Shown here one piece after another: positions 22,891 through 34,889 of a stretch of DNA of 64,000 nt. The number at the start of each line of letters is the position of its first letter. Position 1 is the first letter of the stretch. The notes below the pieces were generated by a model. It saw only the letters and a list, made by a program, of their open reading frames with translations. It was not told the DNA's origin and did not search any database. Source of the DNA: Quercus robur (taxonomy: Eukaryota; Streptophyta; Magnoliopsida; Fagales; Fagaceae); assembly GCF_932294415.1 (NCBI RefSeq), contig NC_065538.1, forward strand, positions 43,066,843 to 43,130,842. Reading direction: 5' to 3'. Made by a program: the position numbers and the translations under genes.

Positions 22891-23304
22891 TCAAGGTCTT
22901 GCCACAATGACCGTGTAGGGAGAATAAGCATCCACCATAATGAAGTCCACCTCCACTACCTTTGAACCTGGTTGCACAGGTAGTCTAATCTGACCCTTTG
23001 GAATGACAATTTTTCCATCAAAGCTTACCAAAGGTGAATCATAAGTTGTCAAATCCTTAGACTTCAAGTTCAGCCCTCTGTATAAGTCAAGGTACATAAT
23101 CTCTATACCACTACCCTAGTCTACCAACATTCTCTTCACATCATACATTCCTATCCTGAGTATGACCACTAAAGCATCATTGTGTGGCTGTATGGTTCCA
23201 ATCTTATCCTCATTCGAAAATTTGAACGCCAGTTGAACCTCCACTCTAGTCCTCTTCAACTCTGGATTAGAGTCCTCGGCGTGTGACCGAGTTACAGACA
23301 TCAC
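22891..23304 (-). pseudogene. Aspartic protease relic of element A
   Basis: Frames 23116-23304 (ending MLVD) and 22891-23097 flank a TAG codon that falls inside the active-site loop. The residues read LVD-stop-GSG, where the family usually has Asp-Gln/Asn-Gly-Ser. A CAG-to-TAG change explains the break. Downstream YDSPLVSFDGK and the hydrophobic FIMVDAYSPYTVIVARP are protease-like. Confidence 0.7.
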
Positions 23305-23481
23305 TTTGGAGGGCTACGAGCTAGTTCTCCCAAAAGCAGCAAAGATGACATTAATTGTACCTAAAGGGGGTCTTAAAGAAGCGTTCCCCTAAGCCCTTGA
23401 CCCTACTTGGTCTTCGTGCCCATTGGGCCGATACAAACATTGTTTCAACCTTCTATCTATGACCAGTTGCTCCAGGTGATT

Positions 23482-24720
23482 CTACAGAGTTCTACAGTCC
23501 TCGATAGTGTGTCCTCGTTCCTGGTGGTACTGGCAATGAAGACTTTGGTTGTGCCTTATGGGGTTTCCTCCTATCTTGTTTGGCCATTTGAAGTATGACT
23601 TATTCTTGATTTTCTCCAAGACTTGATGTACTGACTCTCGAAACACTGTGTTAACCACCTGAGGAGCTGTAGACTCAGATTGCCCAGCAAAATCTCTCCA
23701 GGGTCTATTACTATTGTAGCGATTTGACCTGAAATCCCTCATCTCTTGAGGGATAACCTTACCCTTCCCCTTGCCTTGCTGTTGGTCCTCCTCAACCTTC
23801 TTATACTTATCAATACAATCCATGAGCTGGCATACACTAGTTGTAGGTTTCCCTGTTAAAGACTTCCTCAAGCAATGCTCAACAGGTAGGTCGACCTTGA
23901 AAGTCCTGACGGCTATGTCGTCAAAGTCACCATCTATCTCATTGAACATCTCCTAGTATCTGTCCGAATACGTTTCTAGGGTCTCCCATTTTCTCATGGA
24001 TAGAGACAACAAGGAATCTAAGGGCCGAGGAACCCTATTGTACGTAATAAAGCGAGATCCAAATGCCTGAGTGAGTTCCTTAAAGGAATTAATGGAACTT
24101 GCTCCTAAGCCATCAAACCACCTCATGGCCACGGGCCCTAAACTAGAAGGGAATACCTCGCACATCAAGGCCTCATTCTTGGAATGCATAGCCATTCTCT
24201 GGTTGAAATGGCTCACATACTCCACAGGGTTTGTTCAACCATTGTACATGGTGAACGTTGGCTGAGTGAACCGCTGAGGAAGTCTCCATTCCTCAATTCT
24301 GCGCGTGAAAGGTGACTTGGAAATTTGGTTGAGTGCTTTTCTCATCGCATCATTTCCCAAGCCTTTGGAAGATAAATTTCTGTTTCTACGCTCATGATGG
24401 TAGTCCTCATCATACGAGAAAGACTCACTAGGAGGAGTCCTTGATCTGCGTTTATAACTACCATCCTCTTCATCGTTAGAAGAGACGTCAGAATTGGAGG
24501 GAGTTCACCTTCGCCATTCGTGGCGCAACTTCCTCTTTAAATGATCAATCTCCCATTGCATGTTCTTGGCATCTTCATCATGAGAGAGGTGGCTCTCACA
24601 CCGAGACTAGCTCCTACTGGTCTAGGTAGTATGCATACTCCATTCTCGGTCCCTTCTTCATTCAAGATTACAAAAGTGATCTTAATGCTGAGGCCCTATA
24701 GATTTTGCCTGATTCGGACC
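23482..24720 (-). pseudogene. Gag relic of element A
   Basis: Frames 23953-24225 and 23482-23949 cover the retrotransposon Gag core (VAMRWFDGLGASSINSFKEL, with TFKVDLPVEHCLRKSLT in the second frame) and a zinc-knuckle-like CQYHQERGHTIEDC. N-terminal Gag sequence continues in broken frames to about 24720. At least one stop separates the two frames near 23950. Confidence 0.75.
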
Positions 24721-24765
24721 TAAACCTACCATAGTTAGACGTTAGACTCACTACAACACTAGAAT

Positions 24766-24784
24766 TTCCCACAGACAGCACCAA
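24766..24784 (-). other. Primer-binding site of element A
   Basis: On the minus strand it reads TTGGTGCTGTCTGTGGGAA one base inside the 5' LTR. It is closely similar to element B's site (TTGGCGTCGTCTGTGGGAA). I do not assign the tRNA. Confidence 0.65.
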
Positions 24785-24785
24785 T

Positions 24786-25598
24786 TGTTAGGATGCAATT
24801 TGGATTCCTAACCCAAAGGATAAATGAACTTAGATCCAAAAAGCCCAATACAATGAATTTGTAGAGAGTGAGTTGGAAAACTGGACTTAAATGAATCAAA
24901 CAATGAGTAAAGTGGATTCAGATCAGGAGAAAATGAAGATAGATTGGTTTATTCTAAATAAAATCGTCCTCGGCGCAGTCCGAGGAGATCAGTTCTTATA
25001 TATTTTTCTCAAGTTAGTTTACAAGTTCAATTCTTGATTGCTACAGTGTTTTTCTCTTGATTTCTTGATCGCTTCTTCATGGAGGATCTCTTACATTATA
25101 TAGTTCTCTTTAGACAATCTTGACCCTCCACTTGTTGATCATCCAAGCCACTACTTGAGTGCTTGACCCATCGGACACCCTCTCAAGCCCTCTGTGAGTT
25201 AAGGCAGCCAAGGCAGCACTGTTCAAGGGTCTTCTCCACATTAATGCAGCAAGAAAGTTAGCTACAGAGCATTTAATGCGGTGGTAGCAGCTTTCCCTTA
25301 AGATATTTCATGGCCTCCCTCTGTCCTGTTCCTTTTGGATACTTTTCCTCATTAGTGGAATCATCCGGAATGTTGCTCCTAGTGTTAGACCACACCTTCT
25401 GACCTCGGTTTTGCTCAGCCGAGGAAGTATTCCTCCTCGGACAGCCTTCTCGGATGGTTATGATTAAACCTCACCTTTTTACTTACCAACACGGATTCTT
25501 AGGAAGGTGTTTACACATCCTCGAACTATTTATGTCCTCGAATTGGGCCCCTGGCCCAATATATATAGATACGTATTCCTGGGCCTATCACCCCTACA
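24786..25598 (-). repeat. Element A 5' LTR (right), 813 bp
   Basis: Bounded by TGTTAGGATG and CCCCTACA; aligns along its length with 14251-15065, with clearly more differences than the LTR pair of element B. Confidence 0.85.
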
Positions 25599-25871
25599 AA
25601 AACTAAGCCTAAATGATATATATTTAAAATCTAGTTATCTAAATAATGCATAGAACCATATGTAGTAATAAATTCGTTAAAAGATGGGCAACTATACACA
25701 CCCTATTTTGTACCAACAATTTCGATTCTAATTGAACAAGAACCACCATCACCACCAACAAAGAGTAGCTCAATCTTAAATTGATATATAAAACATTTTT
25801 CCTTTAAAAACCTTAGGGCTTATGTTTGAAGCAGCGTACGCTCCTCCCACATGTGTTCTACACAAAAAATC
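25599..25871. other. Spacer, no gene seen
   Basis: AT-rich host or older repeat sequence right of element A; nothing recognised. Confidence 0.5.
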
Positions 25872-25874
25872 CTA

Positions 25875-26024
25875 GGGGATGTTTGGTACACCCACTCAAA
25901 CACACATTTTCAGTTTTTAAACAACATTACACGCATTTTCATATACTTTTTTACCCACATGTATTTATACATATATTTTCAAACAACAAAACACATGTTC
26001 TTAAACAAATGTACCAAACACCCC
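25875..26024. mobile_element. Small TIR MITE, 150 bp
   Basis: Termini GGGGATGTTTGGTACA and, inverted, GGGGTGTTTGGTACAT, with CTA on both sides (25872-25874 and 26025-26027). Same family as 7428 and 26309. Confidence 0.7.
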
Positions 26025-26182
26025 CTAATTTTTCTAGAATGTTTCTAATTGGCAGAGTCATTTCACCAATTCCAGGGCCCTTGGCTTCTATAAAAAAAGA
26101 TCCCTCATACCATTGGGAAGTAATCTTTTGATGGGCTAACCATTTTGACAAAAGATATATATATATATATATAAAGAGCTCC
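26025..26182. other. Short spacer with (AT)n
   Basis: Includes an AT microsatellite at about 26155-26172; no gene. Confidence 0.5.
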
Positions 26183-26190
26183 TTTGTGTT

Positions 26191-26698
26191 CAGTGACGGC
26201 TCCAGGAATTTTTCTCAGGGTTTTCCTTAAAAAGTATAAATTATACAATCTAATAAAAAGAGAAATTTATATATTGACAAAAAAAAAAAAAAAACACGTA
26301 AATACATAGGGCTTGTTTGGTACATGTATTTAAAAACTGAAAATTGTTGTTTAAAAATTTTTGTGGAAATACATGTGGGTGAAAAAGTGTGTGGAAATGC
26401 ATGAAATGTTGTTTAAAAACTGAAAATTGTTGTTTGGAAACACTCACCAAACACCCCTATAAAGTTTACAATTGCCTTCTACGGGTTTTCACATTTTGAA
26501 ATCGTTGCATGATAGTCTCATTATCAATGTTACGATTTACGTCTCTTTTAATGTACACAACCAAGCAATCATTCATCTACTAAATGTAAAATAAATTATG
26601 GAGCAAAATTTAATTTTATTGGCATAAAAAAAACTGAGGGTGTTCCCAAATTTTTTTTGAATGGTAGACAAATAAAAATTTTAATGGCGCCGCCCCTG
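26191..26698. mobile_element. hAT-type non-autonomous element, 508 bp
   Basis: Ends CAGTGACGGCTCC and, inverted, CAGGGGCGGCGCC match at 10 of 13 positions and carry the CAG...CTG ends usual for hAT elements. An exact 8-bp target duplication TTTGTGTT lies at 26183-26190 and 26699-26706. No coding frame. A smaller MITE (26309-26457) is nested inside. Confidence 0.8.
26309..26457. mobile_element. Small TIR MITE nested in the hAT-type element
   Basis: Ends GGGCTTGTTTGGTACATG and, inverted, GGGGTGTTTGGTGAGTG, flanked by TA. Third member of the 7428 family. Confidence 0.65.
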
Positions 26699-26711
26699 TT
26701 TGTGTTTTGTA

Positions 26712-26713
<2 letters not shown>

Positions 26714-26743
<30 letters not shown>
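26714..26743. repeat. Poly-A tract (~30 bp)
   Basis: Homopolymer; exact length may be unreliable in the assembly. Confidence 0.8.
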
Positions 26744-26747
<4 letters not shown>

Positions 26748-26819
26748 TTTAAATGTCATCACCCCATTTTGACCACTGAGATTTACATAATTTTTTTTGT
26801 GCAACTTGAGACGCTCAAA

Positions 26820-27110
26820 GACACATTTTCTAACCCGATGGCTATCTCAGCGACTACATATCCCCAGCATGCCATTATCCATCTTCCACAAATGACGGTG
26901 TTCTTTATCTTTACGTGAATGGCTTTCTTTATGAAAGAATTTAGTATTCTTGTCCCATGCTTCCAACCATTTCTTATATAAAAATCTTATTGATGTCCTC
27001 CACTCCTCCTTCAAGTGATTGATGGCATTTTCGTGATCATTCGATGTATCAGTCTGCATAAGTCTCTCCAACAGTCCAACTCCACCTGTTTGGCTTCTAA
27101 GTTCCCAAGC
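26820..27110 (-). pseudogene. LINE fragment (minus strand)
   Basis: A minus-strand frame at 26847-27071 reads through WLEAWDKNTKFFHKESHSR. This is the motif that plant L1-type LINEs carry between endonuclease and reverse transcriptase (W...DxNTKFFH). It is a short, isolated scrap with no tail or target duplication visible. Confidence 0.6.
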
Positions 27111-28871
27111 ATCCTGATTTTTAAAGTCATAAAAAAGTGCTAAAACATTTAATATGATTATTAAGCTAAAAGAAAATGTTTTATTTTTAACTTTCCTAAT
27201 TTTGAAACATATTTACTAGAAATAAAGATCATCCTAATTCTTACCTTGAATGGTCAATAGTCAAGCCACTTTTTTTGGATGAGAGTAATATGAGGAAATG
27301 AAATAGATAAATAAGAATTTTAAAGAATATTCTTTTTATTCTCATACTTAGAACTTAGAAGGTTAATAAGAGAAAAATGAATGAAACCCAATTTATAATC
27401 CCTCAAAAAAAGGGGGTGAAATATAAGGAAATGAGATGCGTTTTAATGAATTTCTACTAAAGTCCCTATAATACTCCTCCCCCCCCCCCCCCCTCCTCCC
27501 CCCACCCCACAAAAAAAGACCATACCCCTACTTTTATTAATGAAACGGTACAATAGTAATGTTGTTTCTTTTTATTCAACTCCCAAATAAGATTACTTCT
27601 TATTCTATTCATTTCTTTTCAAACATCCAAAAAGGAAGATATCAATATTTAATTTCAAATAAGAATACTTGTCTCTGAGAACTAGGGTTTGAATTAGGGC
27701 TGTACATTTATCAACATGGTCATCTTTTGAGGGGGTTTCCAATGTTGTTGAAGGTCAAATTCTCTTGGTTTGAGACAAAGACATTAAGTAATTGAGAGAG
27801 AGAGAGAGAGAGCAATGAATTTGGAGATAGATAACACACAAAACAATGACTTACTTGACCCCTGTTGATACCCATTTTCGTGACGCATTTTTTACAAGCC
27901 CAACTTTCTTATGGGTTCAATTCATGTATCATATTTTATTTTATTCTTTTAAGCATGGCTCAAGCCCATTTGACATATTAGGAAAAATTGAGAAAATGTG
28001 ATTTGGAAAGTATGAGTCGTTTTCCTTCAGACCTTTTGCATGAGCTTAGCTCATGCATATTACCAAGTGGGTAAGGGACATTGGTAGCACCTCGGGCTCA
28101 TGGAAGAGGTCTTGTACATGAAATTTCCACCCCAAAAGAGCTTTTATGCTCTGGCTGACTGTGGCCTAACTTTTCTGCTTTACCATTTTTGGCCTAAAAC
28201 ATATAGTTGACCTAAGTGGTTGGCCTTGTTTGCCACAACAACCAAATGCAGCCTCCAAAGACCTACCATGTCTAGGAAACATTACCCTATGAATTTAGGC
28301 TACTTTATTTCCTAAATTATGCAAAACGTAAGACAACACTCTTACCCAATTAAAGCAAATCTGACCATAATCTCCTTGATTGATACCTTGGGGTTCAAAG
28401 CCTTTCTTATTAACCAAAAACCAGTCACTTAGAGCACCCCAGCCTCAATACAAAGTGCCTTAATCAAATTTAAAAGGGACCAACCACTTTTTACCCAAAA
28501 AGCAGAAACTTTAGATTAAAAGTTCATTCAGCTAGGATGCATTCTCACAATTTCGAAGCTCGGAGGTGGAAATATGGGCATAGGGAAACCTTCTCTCTCT
28601 TCCTTACAACCTCTCTCAATTTCATCTTCTCATTGACAGTGGGTCGAAGTTTCGAACCTGTATACTCTTTCTGCATTTTCTTGTATTTCAATTATGGCAT
28701 TTTGATTTCTTGCTTGTTAAAGTACCATTAGCCTTTGTTCATTATACATTTGAAATTTTGGGCTTGATTATCTACAAATAAACATTTCTAAAGAACTCAA
28801 AGAGAGATATGGGCTACTCTTGCATTTTTTGCCATTGTTACAAAAACGTCCCCGACAACTCCTAAACAGCA
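27111..28871. other. Intergenic DNA, no gene recognised
   Basis: Includes a poly-C stretch near 27479-27495, a (GA)n run near 27797-27813, and from about 27860 to 28870 a more mixed-composition segment starting TGTTGATACCCATTTTCG that might be an LTR relic, though no matching end or target duplication was found. No coding frame with recognisable content. Confidence 0.45.
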
Positions 28872-28876
28872 TAATT

Positions 28877-29383
28877 TGATGGGTAAGAAATTGTGCAACA
28901 TTTGGGCCTGACGGATTCGAAATCATGGGCCGACGTTAAGCAGGGGCCCAAGGCTTAGTCTCGCTTAAAATGCTTGATACGCACGTTTAAAATCCAAGGG
29001 AATCCCAGAAAATCAGGAGGTCCACACAAGGGCAATTCTAGAAGATCCGCCTTAATGAAAAGACTCACTCTACAAGGAAATATTTGCCCATCACGTTTGG
29101 AATTTCAGGAAAAAGAGTCCTACAAGGAAAAGACTTCTAGTCCAAGGAAGAAAGACCGACTTTCTTCTACTATAAAAGCTTGAATACTCTCGCAAATCAA
29201 GGTACGCAAAAAACACCCTCTCTAACACTCTAGAGTTGAGAACAATTCTAACTTGATCGTCAGAGGGTATCTGGTCGACACCACACTGGTGCCCACGGCA
29301 AGATCACTTTCTTTTTCTTTGCAGGTTGCTAGTTGCGGCGAGCGTGGACTGTGCGGGTCACTGGTGATTTCACGGCCTCATCA
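28877..29383 (+). repeat. Element B 5' LTR, 507 bp
   Basis: Runs from TGATGGGTAAG to CGGCCTCATCA. A TATA-like TATAAAAG at 29171-29178 marks the likely R-region start. Its partner at 38615-39121 has exactly the same length. Confidence 0.92.
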
Positions 29384-29384
29384 G

Positions 29385-29403
29385 TTGGCGTCGTCTGTGG
29401 GAA
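29385..29403 (+). other. Element B primer-binding site
   Basis: TTGGCGTCGTCTGTGGGAA sits one base after the LTR, a form common in Tat-lineage elements. The priming tRNA is not assigned here. Confidence 0.7.
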
Positions 29404-29442
29404 CTGCGAGAAAGATTGTCGCCTCCCGGACGTAAGAGTTGC

Positions 29443-30940
29443 ATGGTACTCACTCGTTCAATGGCCACCACCAGCAACGCCCAAGGAGACGAACCGCCAA
29501 GATCTACCATACTGGAAAGGCAGGTCCAGACCCTCATGACGGCGGTCGAACGACTCACAAAGCAGAATCATGATCTGGAGGAACAACTACGTCAAAGGGA
29601 TGCAGGACCTAACCCTCAGGAACGAAACCAGGAAGGTGACAGTGCCGAGTGAAGGGAGCGGGAGAATCCAGAGGACAGCAACATCCCAAGCCGACAGGAG
29701 CGGCAAAACGAGAGCCTTCCGTCTCTCACGGATCCTGCCCCCCCACCTATCATCGCGGAGATGCAGGCAATGAAGGAGCAGATGGAGGTCATGATGAACG
29801 CCCTCAAGGGGCGGGTATCCTCCGACCTCGACGATTTAGTGAACAGGACCGACTCACCATTCACTGCGTCCGTCAACTCATCCCCCCTGCTACCGAAGTT
29901 CCGAATGCCTCAGATCGAAAGTTACGACGGGGTCAAGGACCCCCTCGATCATCTAGAGACCTTCAAGACCCTGATGCACCTTCAGGGGGTACCTGACGAG
30001 ATCATGTGCAAGGCGTTCCCGACCACACTGAAGGGACCTGCGAGGGTTTGGTTCAGTAGACTGACATCGAACTCCATCAATACTTTCAAGGAGTTGAGCG
30101 CCCAGTTCACCTCCCACTTCATTGGCGGACATCGGTACAAGAGGTCCACCGCGTGCTTGATGAGCATCAAGCAGCGAGAAGACGAGACGTTGCGAGCCTA
30201 CATAACCCGTTTCAACAAAGAAGCCCTTTCGATCGACGAAGCGGACGATAAGATACTCGTAGCCGCGTTTACAAGCGGGCTGCGGAAGGGGAAGTTCTTG
30301 TTTTCCTTATACAAGAACGACCCGAAGACCATGGCGGATGTACTCTACAGGGCTACCAAGTATATGAATGCAGAAGACGCACTGTTGGCCCGCGAAGAGA
30401 AACCTAAGAAGAGGGAGAGGCAGGAGGATATGCGACAAGATAAGGGGCGAAAGGTCGCTAGAACCGGGGATCAGCGTGATGAAAGGCGCTTCAAACCCCC
30501 CACAGGAAGATTCACCAATTTCACCCCATTAACCGCCCCAATCGACCAAGTACTGATGCAAATCAAAGATGAAAGAGCATTGACATTCCCAGGGAAGTTG
30601 AAAGGAGATCCCAACAAAAGACTGAGGGACAAGTATTGTCGCTTTCACCGGGACCACGGGCATGACACTACCAACTGCTATGACCTGAAGCAGCAGATTG
30701 AGGCACTGATCAGACAGGGAAAGTTACAAAGGTTCGTGAGCAGAGAAAAGACCGACAAACCGGAAGAACAGACCCTACGACGGGAGAACGAGTGCCCCAG
30801 ACCACCAATAGGGGACATTCGGATGATTATAGGGGGCACAGCTGCAGCCGGGTCTTCCAAAAAAGCCCGCAAAACCTACCTTAGGACGGTCCATAGCATC
30901 CAACTCACAGGATCCGTACCGAAGATGCCACGAATAGGTA
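29443..30940 (+). pseudogene. Gag of element B (one nonsense codon)
   Basis: The first sensible ATG is 29443 (MVLTRSMA). A coiled-coil-like N-terminus (LERQVQTLMTAVERL) is followed by a TGA at 29650-29652, and the same frame then reads on through 31365. Gag core motifs include VWFSRLTSNSINTFKEL (about 30046-30096) and TLRAYITRFN. A degenerate zinc knuckle CRFHRDHGHDTTNC lies at about 30637-30678. The TGA is most simply a CGA-to-TGA change. In living relatives Gag packages the element RNA. Confidence 0.8.
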
Positions 30941-31719
30941 ACCCCGTCATACAATTTTCAGAGGATGATGCTCGGAGACTTCACCATCCTCATGACGATG
31001 CGCTGGTGGTCAGCCTACAGATTGGGGATTATAATATGCATCGGGTACTCATCGACAACGGCAGCTCAGCGGATATCCTGTACTATCTAGTATTCCAGCA
31101 GATGAGAATTGACAGGGAAAAATTTTCCCCAACGAACGCCCCACTCGTAGGATTTGGGGGCGCAAAGATATTCCCTTTGGGCACAATAACTCTAACAGTG
31201 ACAGCAGGTGACTATCCTCAGCAAATCACCAAGGAAGTAACATTTCTCGTGGTCGACTGCTCGTCCGCCTACAACGCCATCCTCGGTCGACCAACTCTCA
31301 ATTCTTGGAAGGCAGTAACTTCAACGTACCACCTAATGATTAAATTCCCGACGGAGTACGGGGTATGAGAGCTGCGGGGAAATCAAGTCGCTGCCCGAGA
31401 GTGCTATATTGCCATGATAGAAATGGAGGATCAACAGCAGACGATGTGTATCGGGAAACAGAAAGTAACGGCAGAGCCAGTTGAAGAGCTAGAAGAAGTA
31501 AGACTGGACGACACACGGCCTGAACGGACAACCAAAATCGGCACGCTAGCCAGTTGGCCGGTGCGACAGACGATCACAACTTTCCTAAGAAGTAACCAAG
31601 ACGTCTTCACTTGGAACCATGAAGACATGCCGGGTATTGACCCATCAGTCATGGTCCACAGGTTGAATGTGTCACCCTCTTTTCCTCCAGTCCGGCAAAA
31701 GAAACGAGCTTTCGCCTAG
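30941..31719 (+). pseudogene. Protease and linker of element B
   Basis: The aspartic protease core is intact, with active-site loop LIDNGSSADIL (Asp codon at about 31054) and the ILGRP motif at about 31279-31293. The frame is cut by TGA at 31366-31368 and TAG at 31717-31719, without change of frame, so the RT start lies beyond a stop. The loop has Asn where many retroviral-type proteases have Thr or Ser, which is usual for Tat-type elements. Confidence 0.75.
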
Positions 31720-33450
31720 GAGCGGGATAAGGCCATAGCCGAGGAAGTTCAGAAATTACTAGGGGCAGGCTTCATCAGAGAAGTATACTATCCCGACTGG
31801 CTGGCGAACGTCGTTATGGTGAAGAAGGCAAACGGGAATTGGCGGATGTGTGTAGACTTCACAGACCTCAACAGAGCTTGCCCCAAAGACAGCTACCCGC
31901 TCCCACGGATAGATACCCTGGTGGATTCAACTGCAAGACATCAGCTCCTAAGCTTCATGGACGCTTTCTTGGGCTACAACCAAATCCGGATGGATGTATC
32001 TGATCAAGAAAAAACCTCCTTCGTCACCAGTCAGGGATTATTCTGCTACAAGGTAATGCCCTTCGGACTCAAGAACGTCGGAGCAACGTACCAGAGGCTA
32101 ATGAACAAGATGTTTGCACATCAGATAGGAAGGAACGTTCGGGTTTACATTGACGACATGTTAGTCAAAAGCCTGCGTGAAAAAGATCATCTAGACGACC
32201 TCCGAGAAACGTCGACACACTTCGATCATTCAACATGAAGCTAAATCCGAGCAAGTGTGCGTTCGGGGTCACAGCAGGAAAGTTCCTGGGTTTTATGGTG
32301 TCCCAGAGAGGAATAGAAGTCAACCCGGAGAAGGTACGGGCCATAATGGAGTTGGAACCCCTGAGGACGGTCAAAGAAGTCCAGAGTTTAAATGGAAAGA
32401 TTGCGGCCCTAAACAGATTCGTCTCAAGGGCGACGGACAGGTGCTTACCATTCTTCCGAACCTTAAGAAAGTCATTTGAGTGGACGGATGAATGCCAAGC
32501 GGCCTTCAACGACTTAAAGGTGTATCTCTCATCTCCACCATTGCTCAGTCCTTCCGTGCAAGGTGAAGAACTCTACCTTTACTTAGCAATCACGCATGCC
32601 GCAGTGAGCGTAGCTTTAGTAAGGGAGGAGGACGGGATACAAAAACCTGTCTACTTTACTAGTCGTGCACTTCGTGGTACAGAGGAGAGGTACCCCCAGA
32701 TGGAGAAGTTGGCTTTCGCACTAGTAATAGCTGCGCGGAGACTTAAGCCATACTTCCAGGCACACACAATCATTGTCTTAACAAACAAGCCACTAAGGAA
32801 AGCTATGAACAGCCCGGAAGCAGCAGGAAGAATGGCCTTGTGGGCAATAGAGCTAAGCGAGTTCGACATTCAATACCGCCCGTGGACGGCCATGAAAGGA
32901 CAGGCAGTAGCTGACTTCGTCGCCGAATTTACTCTCGGGGAGGACCAATTGGCAGAAGTAAAGGAACAGTGGAAAATCTACACAGACGGATCCTCAAACA
33001 GGCGAGCCGGAGGAGCTGGAGTCGTAATACAAACTCCGCAGGGAGACACGATACGATGCATGATCCGCCTGGATTTTCCAATAACCAACAATAAGGCAGA
33101 GTATGAGGCCTTGGTGGCGGGACTAGACCTCGCAAAAGCCGCAGGAGCGGAGAACGTAATTGTCCATTGCGATTCACAAGTAGTAACAAGTCAGATCAAT
33201 GGCGACTACGAGTGCAAGAACGATAGAATGAAGAAATACTTGGAAGAAGTGAAGTACCGGATCAACAGTATTGAAGTCGAATTCGTTCAAATCCCGAGGG
33301 AAGAGAACGGGTGGGTTGACCAACTAGCAAAGTCTGCATCAGCCGAGTTCGTAGTGGTCCCCGAACAGGTATTGTCATTCGTGCAAACATCCTCATTAAT
33401 CGATAACGAAACAAACATGCAGGTTGAGGACTCTGAGGGTGACTGGACTA
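31720..33450 (+). pseudogene. Reverse transcriptase and dual RNase H of element B
   Basis: RT motifs run from WRMCVDFTDLNRACPKDSYP through VMPFGLKNVGATYQRLM to the catalytic YIDDM at 32147-32161, so the Asp pair is intact. A single-base deletion close to 32213 shifts the frame just after it. The new frame (32235-33821) carries the connection/RNase H (EWTDECQAAF, AVSVALVRE). A second archaeal-type RNase H follows with YTDGSSNRRAGGAG (about 32979), NNKAEYEAL and HCDSQVV. The last shows the Asp/Glu/Asp set typical of the Tat lineage. Confidence 0.85.
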
Positions 33451-33559
33451 CGCCATTGATTGCCTACCTAAAGGCCAGGGTGTTACCGGATGAGAAAGGT
33501 GCCGCCAGAAAATTGAAGGTCCAGGCATCACGGTTCATGCTGATAAAAGACATCTTATA

Positions 33560-34704
33560 TAAAAGAGGTTTTTCTCGACCATACCTGAGGTGTTTATGCA
33601 AAGAAGAGGTGAATTATGTAATGAGAAAGGTGCACGAGGGTATCTGCGGAAACCATTCAGGGGCGCGATCACTGGTACATAAACTGATCCGTGCAGGGTA
33701 CTACTGGCCTACAATGATGAAGGATGCGCAAGCCTATGTCCAATCTTGCGACAAATGCCAGAGGTTCAGCAATTTCATCAGGCAGCCGTCCGAAGATCTA
33801 ACACCTATGACGGCACCCTGACCGTTTGCGCAATGGGGACTTGACATTATGGGCCCCCTTCCTACAGCAGTCAGGCAGTTAAAATTCCTGGTCGTCGGCA
33901 TAGACTACTTCACCAAGTGGGTCGAGGCGGAAGCCTTAGCCACCATCACGGAGAAAAATATCCGAAGTTTTTTCTGGAGAAACATCATATGCAGGTACGG
34001 GATACCTAGGGTACTGGTCTCTGACAACGACAAACAGTTCGACAACAATGCTTTCAGAGACTTCTACGCAGAGCTAGGGATCAGGAATCATTACTTGTCA
34101 CCCGCACACCCACAGGCGAACGGACAGGTTGAGGTCACAAACCGATCCCTACTCAAGATAATCAAGACCCGTCTTGAAGGAGCAAAAGGCATATGGCCAG
34201 ACGAACTACCTAGTGTCCTATGGGCATACCGGACCACAGCAAGAACACCCACTGGAGAAACACCGTTCCGACTTGCATATGGGACGGAAGCTCTCATTCC
34301 TGCAGAAGTGGGGCTCACCAGCTACCGGGTGGAAAGCTACGACGAAGATGTGAACAAAGAAGCTATGCGCCTCCAACTTGATCTACTAGACGAAGTCAGA
34401 ACGACGGCCGAGCAAAGGCTAGCACGCTATCAGAATCTCATGGCGAGACATTACAACAACAAAGTAAGGCATAGGGACTTCAGGGTCGGGGACCTAGTGC
34501 TATGGAAAGTAATGGGTGCCGCCAGAGACTCCTCACAAGGAAAACTAGGCCCCAACTGGGAAGGACCCTACAGGATCACGTTATGGCTAAGGAAGGGCAC
34601 CTACCACCTCGAGACATTGGATGGACGAAAGCTATAGCACCCATGGAACTCAGAGCATCTTCGGAAATACTACCCGTAGAAAGAAGAAGAATATGAGAAA
34701 GATT
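33560..34704 (+). pseudogene. Integrase of element B
   Basis: The HHCC zinc-binding module is visible (VHEGICGNHSG ... SCDKCQRF, about 33629-33764). A TGA at 33819-33821 replaces what is usually Trp, then the same frame continues through the catalytic core: GIDYFTKWVEAEA (first Asp), VLVSDNDKQFDN (second Asp) and NGQVEVTNRS (Glu). The triad is intact. A GDLVLWKVMG and WEGPYRI C-terminal module follows. A further TAG at 34635-34637 cuts the C-terminus, about 20 codons before the next stop. Confidence 0.85.
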
Positions 34705-34889
34705 TTCAATTTCCCCTATTTATTTTTCTGTTAACTTTTACTACGTTTTCTCCAACTTTTGATACAATCTTTTTGTGCCTTTTTAAGCCCAAGGGGGTAG
34801 GCACTTGGTTTTTTTATTTATTTATTTATTTAAGTATTCACAGACAACTTAATTTTTCGCATGGATATGGATATGCTACAAGGAACATG
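34705..34889 (+). other. Element B spacer between integrase and tandem array
   Basis: Holds a TTTATTTATTTATT tract near 34812-34832 and a purine run CAAGGGGGTAGGCA near 34789. Confidence 0.5.

Larger units (their letters stand above)
14251..25598 (-). mobile_element. Element A: degenerate Tat-lineage Ty3/gypsy LTR retrotransposon
   Basis: An ~11.3-kb element with LTRs of 815 and 813 bp and minus-strand Gag, protease, RT, RNase H, archaeal-type RNase H and integrase relics in that order. Downstream of integrase come an 81-bp tandem array and an opposite-strand spliced gene relic (15594-18192). The second RNase H and the antisense gene are hallmarks of the Tat lineage of plant Ty3/gypsy elements. 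Many stop codons and frameshifts and lost catalytic residues show that it is dead. No target duplication is seen, because the left LTR abuts another leader fragment instead of host DNA. Confidence 0.85.

Noticed and set aside
27863-28868. Possible LTR starting TGTTGATACCC and ending CCTAAACA
   Set aside because: The flanking 5-mers do not match and no partner LTR is in the window; composition alone is not enough.
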